Source of the DNA: Bacillaceae bacterium OF18-1A
GTDB taxonomy: Bacteria; Bacillota; Bacilli; Bacillales; Bacillaceae_G
Assembly (NCBI GenBank): GCA_027694045.1
Contig: JAQEWB010000006.1
Coordinates: forward strand, 1-64,000
DNA: 64,000 nt
Direction of reading: 5' to 3'
Of this stretch, positions 36,224-44,996 are shown one piece after another (the first letter of the stretch is position 1; every line of letters begins with the position of its first letter). The notes below the pieces were generated by a model, which worked only from the letters and a program-made list of their open reading frames with translations, searched no databases and was not told the origin of the DNA. The translations under genes were made by a program, and so were the position numbers.

Positions 36224-37015
36224 TTACTTCGTTTTTTCCTCTTCTCCAAGAATATTACGACCAAACCATTTTTTGCTGATTTTTTCATACGTACCATCTT
36301 TAATGATTTCATCTAAAGCTTTATTTACCTTTTCAACCATCTCTTTATCATCTTTACGAATAGCAATTCCCATTTCATCAAGATTTAATGGTTTGCCAGC
36401 TTCTTTTATATTGGACTTTCCTTCTTTTATCATACGTAGGCCAACCATTTGATCAGTAATTACTGCATCAACACGCCCAGGTTCTAAGTCCATAAGGGCA
36501 GTAATATCACTGTCGTATTCTGTGATTTGATCTGTATATTTTGTAACAAGATCTTTAAAGGTACTAGCTTTTACCACACCAATCTTCTTACCTTTTAAGT
36601 CTTCTGGAGAAGAGATCGATGTATTCTTTTTAGATACAAAGATTTGGGCACCAGAGCGATAATACGGATTTGAGAAACTTACAGCTTTTAATCGCTCTTC
36701 TGTAATTGCCATACTTCCTAATATCACATCATATTTTTTTGATTGTAGCCCTTGAATTAGCGTTTCCCATGGATTTGTAATAGGGGTAGGTTTCATATTC
36801 ATCTTTTTAGCGAGTGCTTCACCTATTTCTACATCAAATCCGACAAGTTTTCCGTCGTTTTCTTTATAATTAAAAGGTTTATATAAGCCACTCATTGCAT
36901 AACGAAATTCTTTTTCACCATTTGAAGAAGTAGAGCTTTCTTTACTACAAGCACCGAGTATGAAAGATGTACATAATGTAATGCTTGCAACAATAGTTAA
37001 TAGCTTCCTTTTCAT
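36224..37015 (-). CDS. Polar amino-acid ABC transporter substrate-binding lipoprotein
   Basis: A 263-aa SBP_bac_3 family lipoprotein with lipobox FILGAC (Cys22). Family segments are KLVGFDVEIGEALAKKMN, GSMAITEERLKAVSFSNPYY and DAVITDQMVG. The ligand is a polar amino acid, possibly cystine, arginine or glutamine; sequence alone does not decide. ATG start, SD GGAGGGG. Middle gene of an ATPase-SBP-permease operon. Confidence 0.93.
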   Translation of the reverse strand: MKRKLLTIVASITLCTSFILGACSKESSTSSNGEKEFRYAMSGLYKPFNYKENDGKLVGFDVEIGEALAKKMNMKPTPITNPWETLIQGLQSKKYDVILGSMAITEERLKAVSFSNPYYRSGAQIFVSKKNTSISSPEDLKGKKIGVVKASTFKDLVTKYTDQITEYDSDITALMDLEPGRVDAVITDQMVGLRMIKEGKSNIKEAGKPLNLDEMGIAIRKDDKEMVEKVNKALDEIIKDGTYEKISKKWFGRNILGEEEKTK

Positions 37016-37136
37016 AAAACCCCTCCTAAATATTGATCATACGGATGGTTTTAAGTATGTTGTTAGGATATTTGATTTGGATAATGAGTTGCGCACCGTA
37101 TGAATGTATTTCTTTATATTTAAAATAAAAGTTACA

Positions 37137-37859
37137 TTATAAAACGTTGCGTAAAAATTGTTTTGCTCGTTCGTGTGATGGAGCCGAGAAGAATTGATCG
37201 GGCGGAGCATCTTCTACAATTTTTCCGTCATCCATAAAGATGACCCGATCAGCTACATCTCTTGCAAAACTCATTTCATGAGTAACAATAACCATCGTCA
37301 TTCCTTCTTCAGCAAGTTCTTTCATAACTTGCAACACTTCTCCAACGAGTTCAGGGTCTAAGGCTGAGGTAGGTTCATCGAATAACATGATTTTAGGATT
37401 CATAGCAAGAGCTCGTGCAATTGCAACACGCTGTTTTTGACCACCTGACAGTAGGTGAGGAGTTACATCCGCCTTATCTTGTAGGCCGACTTTTTGCAAG
37501 AGTTGATTCCCAATCTCTTTCGCATTTGTTGTCTCCAATTTTTTTACATGAATAGGTGCTTCTATGATGTTTTCTAAAGAGGTCATATGAGGAAAGAGGT
37601 TAAAATGTTGAAAAACCATACCGACATTTTCACGGACTTTATTTAAATTTGAATGCCTTGGGTCAATTTGCTCACCTTGTAAGTGAATTTCCCCTTCATC
37701 GTACATTTCTAAAAAGTTAAGACAGCGAAGTAATGTACTTTTTCCGGAACCACTGGCACCGATTAAAACAACAACTTCTTTTTCCTTTACTTCTAAATCA
37801 ATTCCTTTTAAAACATCGAGTGAGCCAAATGATTTTACTAGATTTCGAACTTGAATCAT
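37137..37859 (-). CDS. Polar amino-acid ABC transporter ATP-binding protein
   Basis: A 240-aa GlnQ-type ATPase. Walker [11 protein letters not shown]-loop [11 protein letters not shown], signature [10 protein letters not shown], Walker [13 protein letters not shown] and the switch His in VIVTHEM are all present. First gene of the operon (ATPase, lipoprotein, permease), with about 120 bp before the lipoprotein gene. ATG start directly after GGGGG. Confidence 0.95.
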   Translation of the reverse strand: MIQVRNLVKSFGSLDVLKGIDLEVKEKEVVVLIGASGSGKSTLLRCLNFLEMYDEGEIHLQGEQIDPRHSNLNKVRENVGMVFQHFNLFPHMTSLENIIEAPIHVKKLETTNAKEIGNQLLQKVGLQDKADVTPHLLSGGQKQRVAIARALAMNPKIMLFDEPTSALDPELVGEVLQVMKELAEEGMTMVIVTHEMSFARDVADRVIFMDDGKIVEDAPPDQFFSAPSHERAKQFLRNVL

Positions 37860-38069
37860 ACAAAACCCCCAGTCAAAAATATATTTTACAAATGTTGCCC
37901 CTTATTTCTGTTATTAGTCATAAAGTGTCAGAATCCTTTATTTTTTTTGCGAGATTCAATATTCAAAGTGTTAGTGATTTATAAAATCTCTATATCTTTC
38001 TATAACGAATTTATGGATAATAATATATAGTTAGTATGTATATTGCTTATAAGAAGGGAGAAAGAAGAG

Positions 38070-39362
38070 ATGGAAAAAGAAAGGAAAACGTTTTCCTTTG
38101 GCTTGCGTATGCAGCTTATGCTATTTACCACAGTTTTAGCTTTAATTACGTATTCAACAAGTTTATTTTTTATCTACGTCATATATGATTATTTTCAAGA
38201 TTATGTAAGCCAAACTACTTATAATATTATCGTTATGTTATTAGGTGTAGTGTGGTCTGGAATTTTAGCATATGGAGCGGCCGTATTTTTAATTAAACCA
38301 CTTAGAAAGTTAGAAGAGGCGGCAAGGAAAGCGGCTGAGGGTGATATTCGTGAAGACGTTCCGCTACCGAAAATAGATGATGAAATTAAATCTTTAAGTG
38401 TTGCATTTAATATGATGCTAGGAAACTTAAGAAGCATGGTAAAAAATATTGATACTACATTTTCGTATACAAATAATCAAGTTCAGCAAATTAGAAAACA
38501 AACAGGTGAGGCGACCAAGCAAGCACAAGGTGTATCTGAGACACTTGCAGAGATTTCTTCCGGTGCGGAGCAATCAGCAGCATCAATCCAAGCGATTGTT
38601 TCTTCAGTTGATACGACGACTGTTATTGCAAGTGAAGTAGAAGAGAAGGCGAGACAGTCTGATGGGTTGTCTTCAGAAATGGTTCAAGCTTTAGGACAAA
38701 GTACTCGTGTCTTTACTTCTTTAATTCAAGGGATTCAAACATTGGCGAAAGAAAATGAAGATTCGATGCAAAACGTACAGAAATTAGAGGAACGGATGAA
38801 ACAAGTGGAACATATTGTTTCTGTTGTGAGTGAGATTGCTAGCCAAACAAATTTATTAGCGCTAAATGCTTCTATCGAGGCGGCTCGGGCAGGAGAGCAT
38901 GGAAGAGGTTTTGCAGTTGTAGCAGAAGAAGTACGTAAACTGGCTGATGAAAGTGATCATTCTGCAAGAAACATATCGCAGTTATTGCAAAATATGCAAG
39001 ATGAAGTACAACAAGTCGCACTGAAAATGACAGAGCAAGTGAAAACAGCCAAAGAAGAGGCTAAGCGCGGAGAAGCTACGGAACTAATTTTGAAAGAAAT
39101 GTCATCAAGTGTTATGGAGGTAGCGGATGCAACTCAGAAAATTAGCAGTTATATGAATGAACAAGTGAGTCATATTCAGCAAATGGGAGCACAAACAAAG
39201 GCAGTAGCAGCAATTGCAGAGGAAACATCGGCTGGTTCACAAGAAGTGGCACATGTGACACTTCAGCAATCTAAAAATATGATAGTTATTGATCAATTAT
39301 TAAAGGATTTAGAGAAGCAATCAGTTGAGTTAAAACAAACAATTGAACGATTTTCAATGTAA
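38070..39362 (+). CDS. Methyl-accepting chemotaxis protein without extracellular sensor domain
   Basis: A 430-aa chemoreceptor. Two TM helices (about 14-38 and 48-72) are joined by only about 10 residues, so there is no ligand-binding ectodomain. A HAMP domain follows ([17 protein letters not shown]), then the signalling helical bundle with the conserved hairpin tip [26 protein letters not shown], quoted in part. ATG 38070 is chosen over TTG 38043 because AAGGGAG lies between them. It may sense a membrane or cytoplasmic cue, or an energy state. Confidence 0.88.
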   Translation: MEKERKTFSFGLRMQLMLFTTVLALITYSTSLFFIYVIYDYFQDYVSQTTYNIIVMLLGVVWSGILAYGAAVFLIKPLRKLEEAARKAAEGDIREDVPLPKIDDEIKSLSVAFNMMLGNLRSMVKNIDTTFSYTNNQVQQIRKQTGEATKQAQGVSETLAEISSGAEQSAASIQAIVSSVDTTTVIASEVEEKARQSDGLSSEMVQALGQSTRVFTSLIQGIQTLAKENEDSMQNVQKLEERMKQVEHIVSVVSEIASQTNLLALNASIEAARAGEHGRGFAVVAEEVRKLADESDHSARNISQLLQNMQDEVQQVALKMTEQVKTAKEEAKRGEATELILKEMSSSVMEVADATQKISSYMNEQVSHIQQMGAQTKAVAAIAEETSAGSQEVAHVTLQQSKNMIVIDQLLKDLEKQSVELKQTIERFSM

Positions 39363-39394
39363 AAAGGAAGAACAGTATTTTGTTCTTCCTTTTT
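39361..39394. terminator. Bidirectional terminator
   Basis: A perfect 14-bp stem (AAAAAGGAAGAACA / TGTTCTTCCTTTTT) with a 6-nt loop. Confidence 0.93.
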
Positions 39395-40181
39395 ACATAT
39401 GGAAAGGGGGGATGCTTTGTTGAAAGCGAAAAACATTGCAAGGGTCGTATATGGTCTTTATTTTACGTAATCTTTGAAAGTTAGAGCCATAGTAACTTGT
39501 TTGCCAATTTTTTATGTCGATATCTGGCCAATTGACATAGTCACCTAGTGTATAAGGATCTAAGTTTTCTCGCGAATCCTTCACCCAGCGTATATTTCGA
39601 TTTTCTTCATCATCACATTTCCAAGAGGTAATATATTCTTGCGCAATAATTGCTTTACGATTTTCATGAGGGGAAAGATTTTCAACAGCACCTACGAGTG
39701 ATTGGAACCAAATACTCGCATCTTTATTTGGTGCATGAGAAAGAAAATATTGCATGATTTGAATTCCTTTAAGGGGAATAGGCTTATATACGTAAGAACC
39801 AGAGCGCTTGAAATTTTCAGGGATATTACCGCTATTAAAGAATTGAACAACTTCTATATACGGAACTTCATCTATAAAAAGAGAAGGACTACCAGTTTCA
39901 AGTAGAGGAGATAATAGAGAATGTAGTTCAGAGGGAGGGCCAACAAATTCACCTTTTACTTCGATTTTATTCTGTTGCTTGGAGAATAGTTCAATTGATG
40001 AAGTGAGGCGTTTATCTATATAAGGTGCCCATTTTAAGGCGTTACATACATCATTTTTATTTTGGCAAAAAACAATAATACAGGGGAGTTTTGGAATACT
40101 TAAATTTAAATTCATTCGAGCTACATCGTAGTCAGGATCTGAGGGAACAACGATACGACCTGTTAACTTTGTTTGTTTCAA
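39393..40181 (-). pseudogene. FAD-linked (berberine-bridge-type) oxidase with large internal deletion
   Basis: A 262-aa open frame carrying the two ends of an about 450-aa YgaK/YvdP-like FAD oxidase. The N-terminus (LTGRIVVPSDPDYDVARMN... CNALKWA) is joined directly to the substrate/C-terminal half (PYIDKRLTSSIELFSKQQNK... YDPCNVFRFQQSIPP). The FAD-binding domain with the flavinylated His (R-S-G-x-H motif) is missing, about 170 residues, in frame. SPHENRKAI also looks shortened against relatives. It therefore cannot bind FAD normally and is best called a deletion remnant. Confidence 0.75.
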
Positions 40182-40306
40182 TTTATCACGCCTTTCTAAA
40201 ATAATTCGAGCTTTGTATTAATGTATGAGAAGGCTATGTAACGTGCGTGGACAAGAGCATGTGCAGAATGAGAATAAGGAATCTACATATAGTTCAATGA
40301 AAACAG

Positions 40307-40334
40307 TTGCAAACTCTCCATATTTTGTTATGAT
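40307..40334 (+). promoter_or_regulatory. Promoter of the alpha-glucoside operon
   Basis: TTGCAA and TATGAT are separated by 16 bp, about 55 bp before the glucosidase start codon. Confidence 0.6.
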
Positions 40335-40341
40335 AGTGTTA

Positions 40342-40355
40342 CGAAAACGTTTGCA
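40342..40355 (+). promoter_or_regulatory. cre or MalR-type operator
   Basis: CGAAAACGTTTGCA matches 12 of 14 positions of TGWAANCGNTNWCA and lies at about +1 of the predicted promoter. Confidence 0.65.
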
Positions 40356-40387
40356 TAAAAAACAAGATGCAAAAGGAGAGGGTTATT

Positions 40388-42052
40388 ATGAAGAAAACAT
40401 GGTGGAAAGAAGCGGTTGCTTATCAAATTTATCCACGTAGCTTTATGGATTCGAATGGTGATGGTATTGGTGATTTACAAGGTATTATTGCAAAACTGGA
40501 TTATTTAAAAGACTTAGGTATAGATGTCATTTGGATTTGTCCGATGTATAAGTCACCTAATGATGATAATGGTTATGATATTAGTGATTATCAAGATATT
40601 ATGGATGAGTTTGGTACAATGGCAGATTTTGATGCTTTATTAGATGAAGTTCATAAGCGTGATATGAAGCTTATTATTGATTTAGTTATTAATCATACGA
40701 GTGATGAACATCCATGGTTTATTGAATCACGTTCATCTAAAGATAATCCAAAGCGTGATTGGTATATTTGGCATGATGGTAAAGATGGTGCAGAACCAAA
40801 CAATTGGGAAAGTATTTTTAATGGTTCGGCATGGGAATATGATGAAGTAACAGGACAATATTATTTACATTTATTCTCACGTAAACAACCAGATTTAAAT
40901 TGGGAAAACAAAGAAGTTCGCGAAGTTTTATATGATACGGTGAATTGGTGGCTTGATAAAGGGATTGATGGTTTCCGTGTTGATGCGATCAGCCATATTA
41001 AGAAGGAAGATGGCCTTAAGGATATGCCGAATCCAAAGGAATTAAAATATGTGCCATCTTTTGATAAACATATGAATGTGGACGGTATTCAACCTTTACT
41101 AGAAGAGTTAAAAGAAAATACATTTTCTAAGTATGACATTATGACTGTTGGTGAGGCAAATGGCGTTAAGATTGAAGACGCTGAACTTTGGGTTGGAGAA
41201 GAACAAGGTAAATTTAATATGGTATTCCAGTTCGAGCATTTAAGCTTATGGGATGCAGAAAAGAAGAAAGACCTTGATGTTGTAGGATTGAAAAAGGTAT
41301 TAACGAAATGGCAAAAGGGATTGGAAAATAAAGGGTGGAATGCTTTATACATTGAGAATCACGATAAGCCACGTATCGTTTCAACTTGGGGCGATGATAA
41401 AAAATATTGGCGTGAAAGTGCAACAGCTCTAGGAGCGATGTATTTCTTTATGCACGGTACACCGTTTATTTACCAAGGACAAGAAATTGGTATGACAAAT
41501 GTTCAATTCCCAAATATTGAAGATTATGATGATGTAGCAATTAAAAACTTATATCGTGAGAAAATTGCAGAGGGTGTATCACATCAAGATATGATGGAGA
41601 TTATATGGGCTTCTTGCCGCGATAATTCACGTACACCTATGCAGTGGAACGGTGAGATGAATGCAGGTTTCACAACAGGTACACCTTGGTTTGGTATGAA
41701 TCCAAACTATAAAGAAATTAATGTTGAAAAACAGAAAAATGAAGAGCGCTCTATTTTCAATTTCTATAAAAAAATGATTTCCTTGAAAAAAGAAAATGAT
41801 GTATTGAATTATGGTACGTATGATTTACTTTTAGAAGATGATCCGCAAATTTATGCATATACTCGTACATTAAAAGATGAAAAAATCATTGTAATTAGTA
41901 ATATCTCAAAAGAGGAAGCTGCATATAATGAGGGTTCATTTACACTAGAACGCAAACGTTTGCTTTTAAATAACTATGAAGTTGCGGAACATGAAGAAGT
42001 AACAACAATTACATTGAAACCTTATGAAACAAGGGTTTATCGCATTTCATAA
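40388..42052 (+). CDS. malL: GH13 alpha-glucosidase (oligo-1,6-glucosidase/MalL type)
   Basis: A 554-aa cytoplasmic GH13 enzyme hydrolysing maltose, isomaltose or trehalose-like alpha-glucosides. Family regions: DLVINHTSDEHPWF, GFRVDAISHI (nucleophile Asp), VGEANGV (acid/base Glu) and YIENHDKPR (stabilising Asp). ATG 40388 is chosen after AAAGGAGAG. First gene of a sugar operon followed by a PTS permease; controlled by a cre-like site. Confidence 0.93.
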   Translation: MKKTWWKEAVAYQIYPRSFMDSNGDGIGDLQGIIAKLDYLKDLGIDVIWICPMYKSPNDDNGYDISDYQDIMDEFGTMADFDALLDEVHKRDMKLIIDLVINHTSDEHPWFIESRSSKDNPKRDWYIWHDGKDGAEPNNWESIFNGSAWEYDEVTGQYYLHLFSRKQPDLNWENKEVREVLYDTVNWWLDKGIDGFRVDAISHIKKEDGLKDMPNPKELKYVPSFDKHMNVDGIQPLLEELKENTFSKYDIMTVGEANGVKIEDAELWVGEEQGKFNMVFQFEHLSLWDAEKKKDLDVVGLKKVLTKWQKGLENKGWNALYIENHDKPRIVSTWGDDKKYWRESATALGAMYFFMHGTPFIYQGQEIGMTNVQFPNIEDYDDVAIKNLYREKIAEGVSHQDMMEIIWASCRDNSRTPMQWNGEMNAGFTTGTPWFGMNPNYKEINVEKQKNEERSIFNFYKKMISLKKENDVLNYGTYDLLLEDDPQIYAYTRTLKDEKIIVISNISKEEAAYNEGSFTLERKRLLLNNYEVAEHEEVTTITLKPYETRVYRIS

Positions 42053-42053
42053 T

Positions 42054-42084
42054 AAAAAAGGATGCTCTTTGAGCATCTTTTTTT
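42054..42084 (+). terminator. Terminator after the glucosidase gene
   Basis: GATGCTC / GAGCATC stem with flanking A and T runs. Confidence 0.8.
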
Positions 42085-42113
42085 ATGAAAAAAAATAAAT
42101 TTCTATTGCAAAG

Positions 42114-42194
42114 TGAAAACGCTTTTATTAAAATAGATTTATGAAAACGGTTGCGTAAGAAGTGGAATAAAGAAATATAAGGAATCGTTTTCAT
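42114..42194. promoter_or_regulatory. Cluster of cre-like/LacI-type operators upstream of the PTS gene
   Basis: TGAAAACGCTTTTA (42114, 13 of 14 cre positions) and TGAAAACGGTTGCG (42142, 12 of 14) read on the plus strand. ATGAAAACGATTCC reads on the minus strand (42181-42194). The last two face each other 26 bp apart, which suggests a looping LacI-family repressor besides CcpA. Confidence 0.6.
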
Positions 42195-42257
42195 AAAGGA
42201 AACAGAAATTATAATTTAAATCATTATGTTGTTATAAATAAAGGGGAGGAAGAACAG

Positions 42258-43895
42258 ATGAAAATTACGTCTTTTGATTTTTGGCAAAAGTTCGGGAAAG
42301 CATTATTAGTTGTTGTAGCTGTAATGCCAGCAGCAGGTTTAATGATTTCCATTGGTAAACTCATCGGGATGTCTGCTGGGGATGTTAATGCAATTCATAC
42401 GATTGCTCGTGTAATGGAAGACATCGGTTGGGCAATTATTACAAATCTACACATCTTATTCGCAGTAGCGATTGGGGGATCTTGGGCGAAGGATCGCGCA
42501 GGTGGAGCATTTGCAGCACTACTAGCATTCGTCTTAACAAACAGAATTACAGGAGCTATATTTGGCGTAAACGCTCAAATGTTAGCGGATTCAAAGGCTA
42601 CAGTTTCTTCAGTATTAGCAGGAGATTTACTTGTAAAAGATTACTTTACTTCTGTACTTGGTGCACCAGCATTAAACATGGGAGTTTTCGTAGGGATTAT
42701 CACAGGTTTCTTAGGAGCTACACTATATAACAAATATTATAACTATAACAAACTGCCACAAGCACTAGCATTCTTCAACGGAAAACGTTTTGTACCATTC
42801 GTTGTAATTGTTTGGTCTACAGTCACTGCGATTGTATTATCACTTTTATGGCCGTTCATCCAAAGTGGACTAAATGAATTTGGTCGCTGGATTGCAGCTT
42901 CAAAAGATAGTGCACCAGTAGTTGCACCGTTTGTATATGGTACGTTAGAACGTTTACTATTACCATTTGGTTTACATCATATGTTAACGATTCCGATGAA
43001 CTACACAGAGTTAGGCGGAACGTATACAATGTTAACTGGATCAAAAGTTGGACAAGTTGTAGCGGGACAAGATCCATTATGGCTTGCATGGATTACAGAC
43101 TTAAATAACTTATTAGCAAATGGGGATACAAAAGCATATAACGATTTATTAAATAATGTTGTACCAGCTCGTTTCAAAGCGGGACAAGTTATTGGTTCAT
43201 CAGCAGCTTTAATGGGTATCGCATTCGCGATGTTCCGAAATGTAGATAAAGATAAGCGTGCAAAATATAAACCGATGTTCTTATCAGCAGCATTAGCAGT
43301 ATTCTTAACTGGTGTAACAGAACCAATCGAATTCATGTTCATGTTTATTGCTCCAGTATTATATGTTGTATATGCAATTACAACAGGGCTTGCATTCGCA
43401 TTAGCAGATTTAATTCACTTACGTGTCCATGCATTTGGATTCATTGAGTTAATTACTCGTACGCCAATGATGGTTAACGCAGGTTTAACGAGAGACTTAA
43501 TCAACTTTGTTATCGTTTCAGTAGTATTCTTTGGTCTTAACTTTACACTATTTAATTTCTTAATTAAAAAATTCAATTTACCAACGCCAGGACGTGCAGG
43601 TAACTATATTGATAATGAAGATGAAGCATCAGAAGGAACAGGGAATGTACAAGATGGTTCATTAGCTACAAAAGTTATTGACTTATTAGGTGGAAAAGGT
43701 AATATCGCCGATGTAGATGCTTGTATGACGCGTTTACGTGTAACAGTAAAAGATTTAGATATCGTTGCTCCAGAAGCACAGTGGAAACAAAATGGTGCTT
43801 TAGGGCTTATCGTAAAAGATAAAGGGGTACAAGCAGTATATGGCCCGAAAGCTGACGTATTAAAGTCAGACATTCAAGATATGTTAGGTGCGTAA
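42258..43895 (+). CDS. PTS alpha-glucoside/maltose-type EIICB
   Basis: A 545-aa phosphotransferase permease. The EIIC domain (about 1-445) has ten or so membrane helices and the GLHHMLTIPMNYTELGG glucose-superfamily motif. The EIIB domain (about 465-545) carries the phospho-cysteine in DVDACMTRLRV (about residue 489). There is no EIIA domain, so it must use EIIA of another permease. Good SD GGGGAGGA. Between glucosidase and EEP genes; imports maltose or a similar alpha-glucoside as the phosphate ester. Confidence 0.93.
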   Translation: MKITSFDFWQKFGKALLVVVAVMPAAGLMISIGKLIGMSAGDVNAIHTIARVMEDIGWAIITNLHILFAVAIGGSWAKDRAGGAFAALLAFVLTNRITGAIFGVNAQMLADSKATVSSVLAGDLLVKDYFTSVLGAPALNMGVFVGIITGFLGATLYNKYYNYNKLPQALAFFNGKRFVPFVVIVWSTVTAIVLSLLWPFIQSGLNEFGRWIAASKDSAPVVAPFVYGTLERLLLPFGLHHMLTIPMNYTELGGTYTMLTGSKVGQVVAGQDPLWLAWITDLNNLLANGDTKAYNDLLNNVVPARFKAGQVIGSSAALMGIAFAMFRNVDKDKRAKYKPMFLSAALAVFLTGVTEPIEFMFMFIAPVLYVVYAITTGLAFALADLIHLRVHAFGFIELITRTPMMVNAGLTRDLINFVIVSVVFFGLNFTLFNFLIKKFNLPTPGRAGNYIDNEDEASEGTGNVQDGSLATKVIDLLGGKGNIADVDACMTRLRVTVKDLDIVAPEAQWKQNGALGLIVKDKGVQAVYGPKADVLKSDIQDMLGA

Positions 43896-43899
43896 TAAT

Positions 43900-44691
43900 A
43901 TGAAATTGCTAACTTTAAACTGTCACTCTTGGCAAGAAGAGGATCAAATAGAAAAGATCAAATATCTTGCTAAAGTAATTCAAGAAGAAGAGTATGATGT
44001 GATCGCATTGCAAGAAGTCAGTCAGTCAATACAAGCTGAAAATGTATGCGGTAACAAGAAAGAAGATAATTTTGGACTTTTACTATTAGAAGAATTAAAA
44101 GCATTACATGTAGAAGGTTACAATATTATTTGGGATTTCTCTCATATTGGTTATGACGTGTATGAAGAAGGATTAGCGATTATAACAAAACATAATATTA
44201 TAAAAGAAGATACGTTCTTTATATCAGAAAACAAAGATACAACGTATTGGAAAACTCGTAAAATTGTAAGTGCAACAATTGCTTATAATGGTAAGAATAT
44301 AACGTTTTACTCTTGCCATCTCGGTTGGTGGAATGATGAAGAAGAATCATTCAAAGATCAAGTAGATCGTTTAATGGAGCGTGTAGATAGTAATGAACTT
44401 TCCTTCTTAATGGGTGATTTTAATAATAATGCTCGTTTACAAGGAGAGGGTTATGAATATACGATGCAAAAAGGTTTATATGACACATATGAGCTGGCGA
44501 TAGAGAAGGATGAGGGAACAACTGTCCAAGGTGAGATTGCTGGTTGGGATGAAAATAAACATAATTTGCGAATCGATTTAATCTTGTGTAACCAAAGTAA
44601 AGCAGTTTCTTCTTCAAAAGTTATTTTTAATGGTACAAACCGAAATATTATTTCAGATCATTTCGGTGTAGAGATTCAATTAGATATATAA
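43900..44691 (+). CDS. Endonuclease/exonuclease/phosphatase-family protein
   Basis: A 263-aa EEP-fold metal-dependent phosphoesterase. Motifs: LTLNCHSW, ALQEVSQ, YSCHLGWW, MGDFNNNA and the C-terminal ISDHFGVEI. ATG 43900 starts 5 nt after the PTS stop; GTG 43888 would overlap the PTS gene. Coupled translation with a sugar permease suggests a sugar-phosphate phosphatase or related role rather than nucleic-acid cleavage. That is inference from the operon. Confidence 0.83.
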   Translation: MKLLTLNCHSWQEEDQIEKIKYLAKVIQEEEYDVIALQEVSQSIQAENVCGNKKEDNFGLLLLEELKALHVEGYNIIWDFSHIGYDVYEEGLAIITKHNIIKEDTFFISENKDTTYWKTRKIVSATIAYNGKNITFYSCHLGWWNDEEESFKDQVDRLMERVDSNELSFLMGDFNNNARLQGEGYEYTMQKGLYDTYELAIEKDEGTTVQGEIAGWDENKHNLRIDLILCNQSKAVSSSKVIFNGTNRNIISDHFGVEIQLDI

Positions 44692-44697
44692 TAGAAG

Positions 44698-44736
44698 AAA
44701 TCCTCACAGAGAATAAAAAGCTGTGAGGATTTTTTT
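44698..44736 (+). terminator. Terminator of the alpha-glucoside operon
   Basis: A perfect 12-bp stem (AAATCCTCACAG / CTGTGAGGATTT) is followed by a T run. Confidence 0.95.
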
Positions 44737-44739
44737 AGG

Positions 44740-44777
44740 AATACAAGTATTTCCAAGAGAAAATACTTGTATTTTTT
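44740..44777. terminator. Second tandem hairpin
   Basis: A perfect 13-bp stem AATACAAGTATTT / AAATACTTGTATT is followed by TTTT. The rest of the gap to 44996 shows no supported gene. Confidence 0.75.
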
Positions 44778-44996
44778 ATGACATTTCCTATATATTTGTT
44801 ATTACTGAATGTAAAACCAATTTGGTCATTTTGTATGCATACTTTTTTTACTTCGTTATATAATGAAGTAAGTGAAATATTTAATGGGAAAAATAGTATG
44901 TTTTCGTTTAATCCACGATATAGAAAATGATATAATTGCAAAATGTATGTATCATTTTCTAAAGAAGGAAAAATATATAATTAGGTGATAGCTTAT

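Noticed and set aside
39393..40181. Functional berberine-bridge-type oxidase
   Set aside because: The FAD-binding domain and flavinylation motif are missing, so an active enzyme is not credible.
40225..40440. 71-aa ORF upstream of the glucosidase gene
   Set aside because: It overlaps the promoter, the cre-like site and the glucosidase start, and has no RBS.
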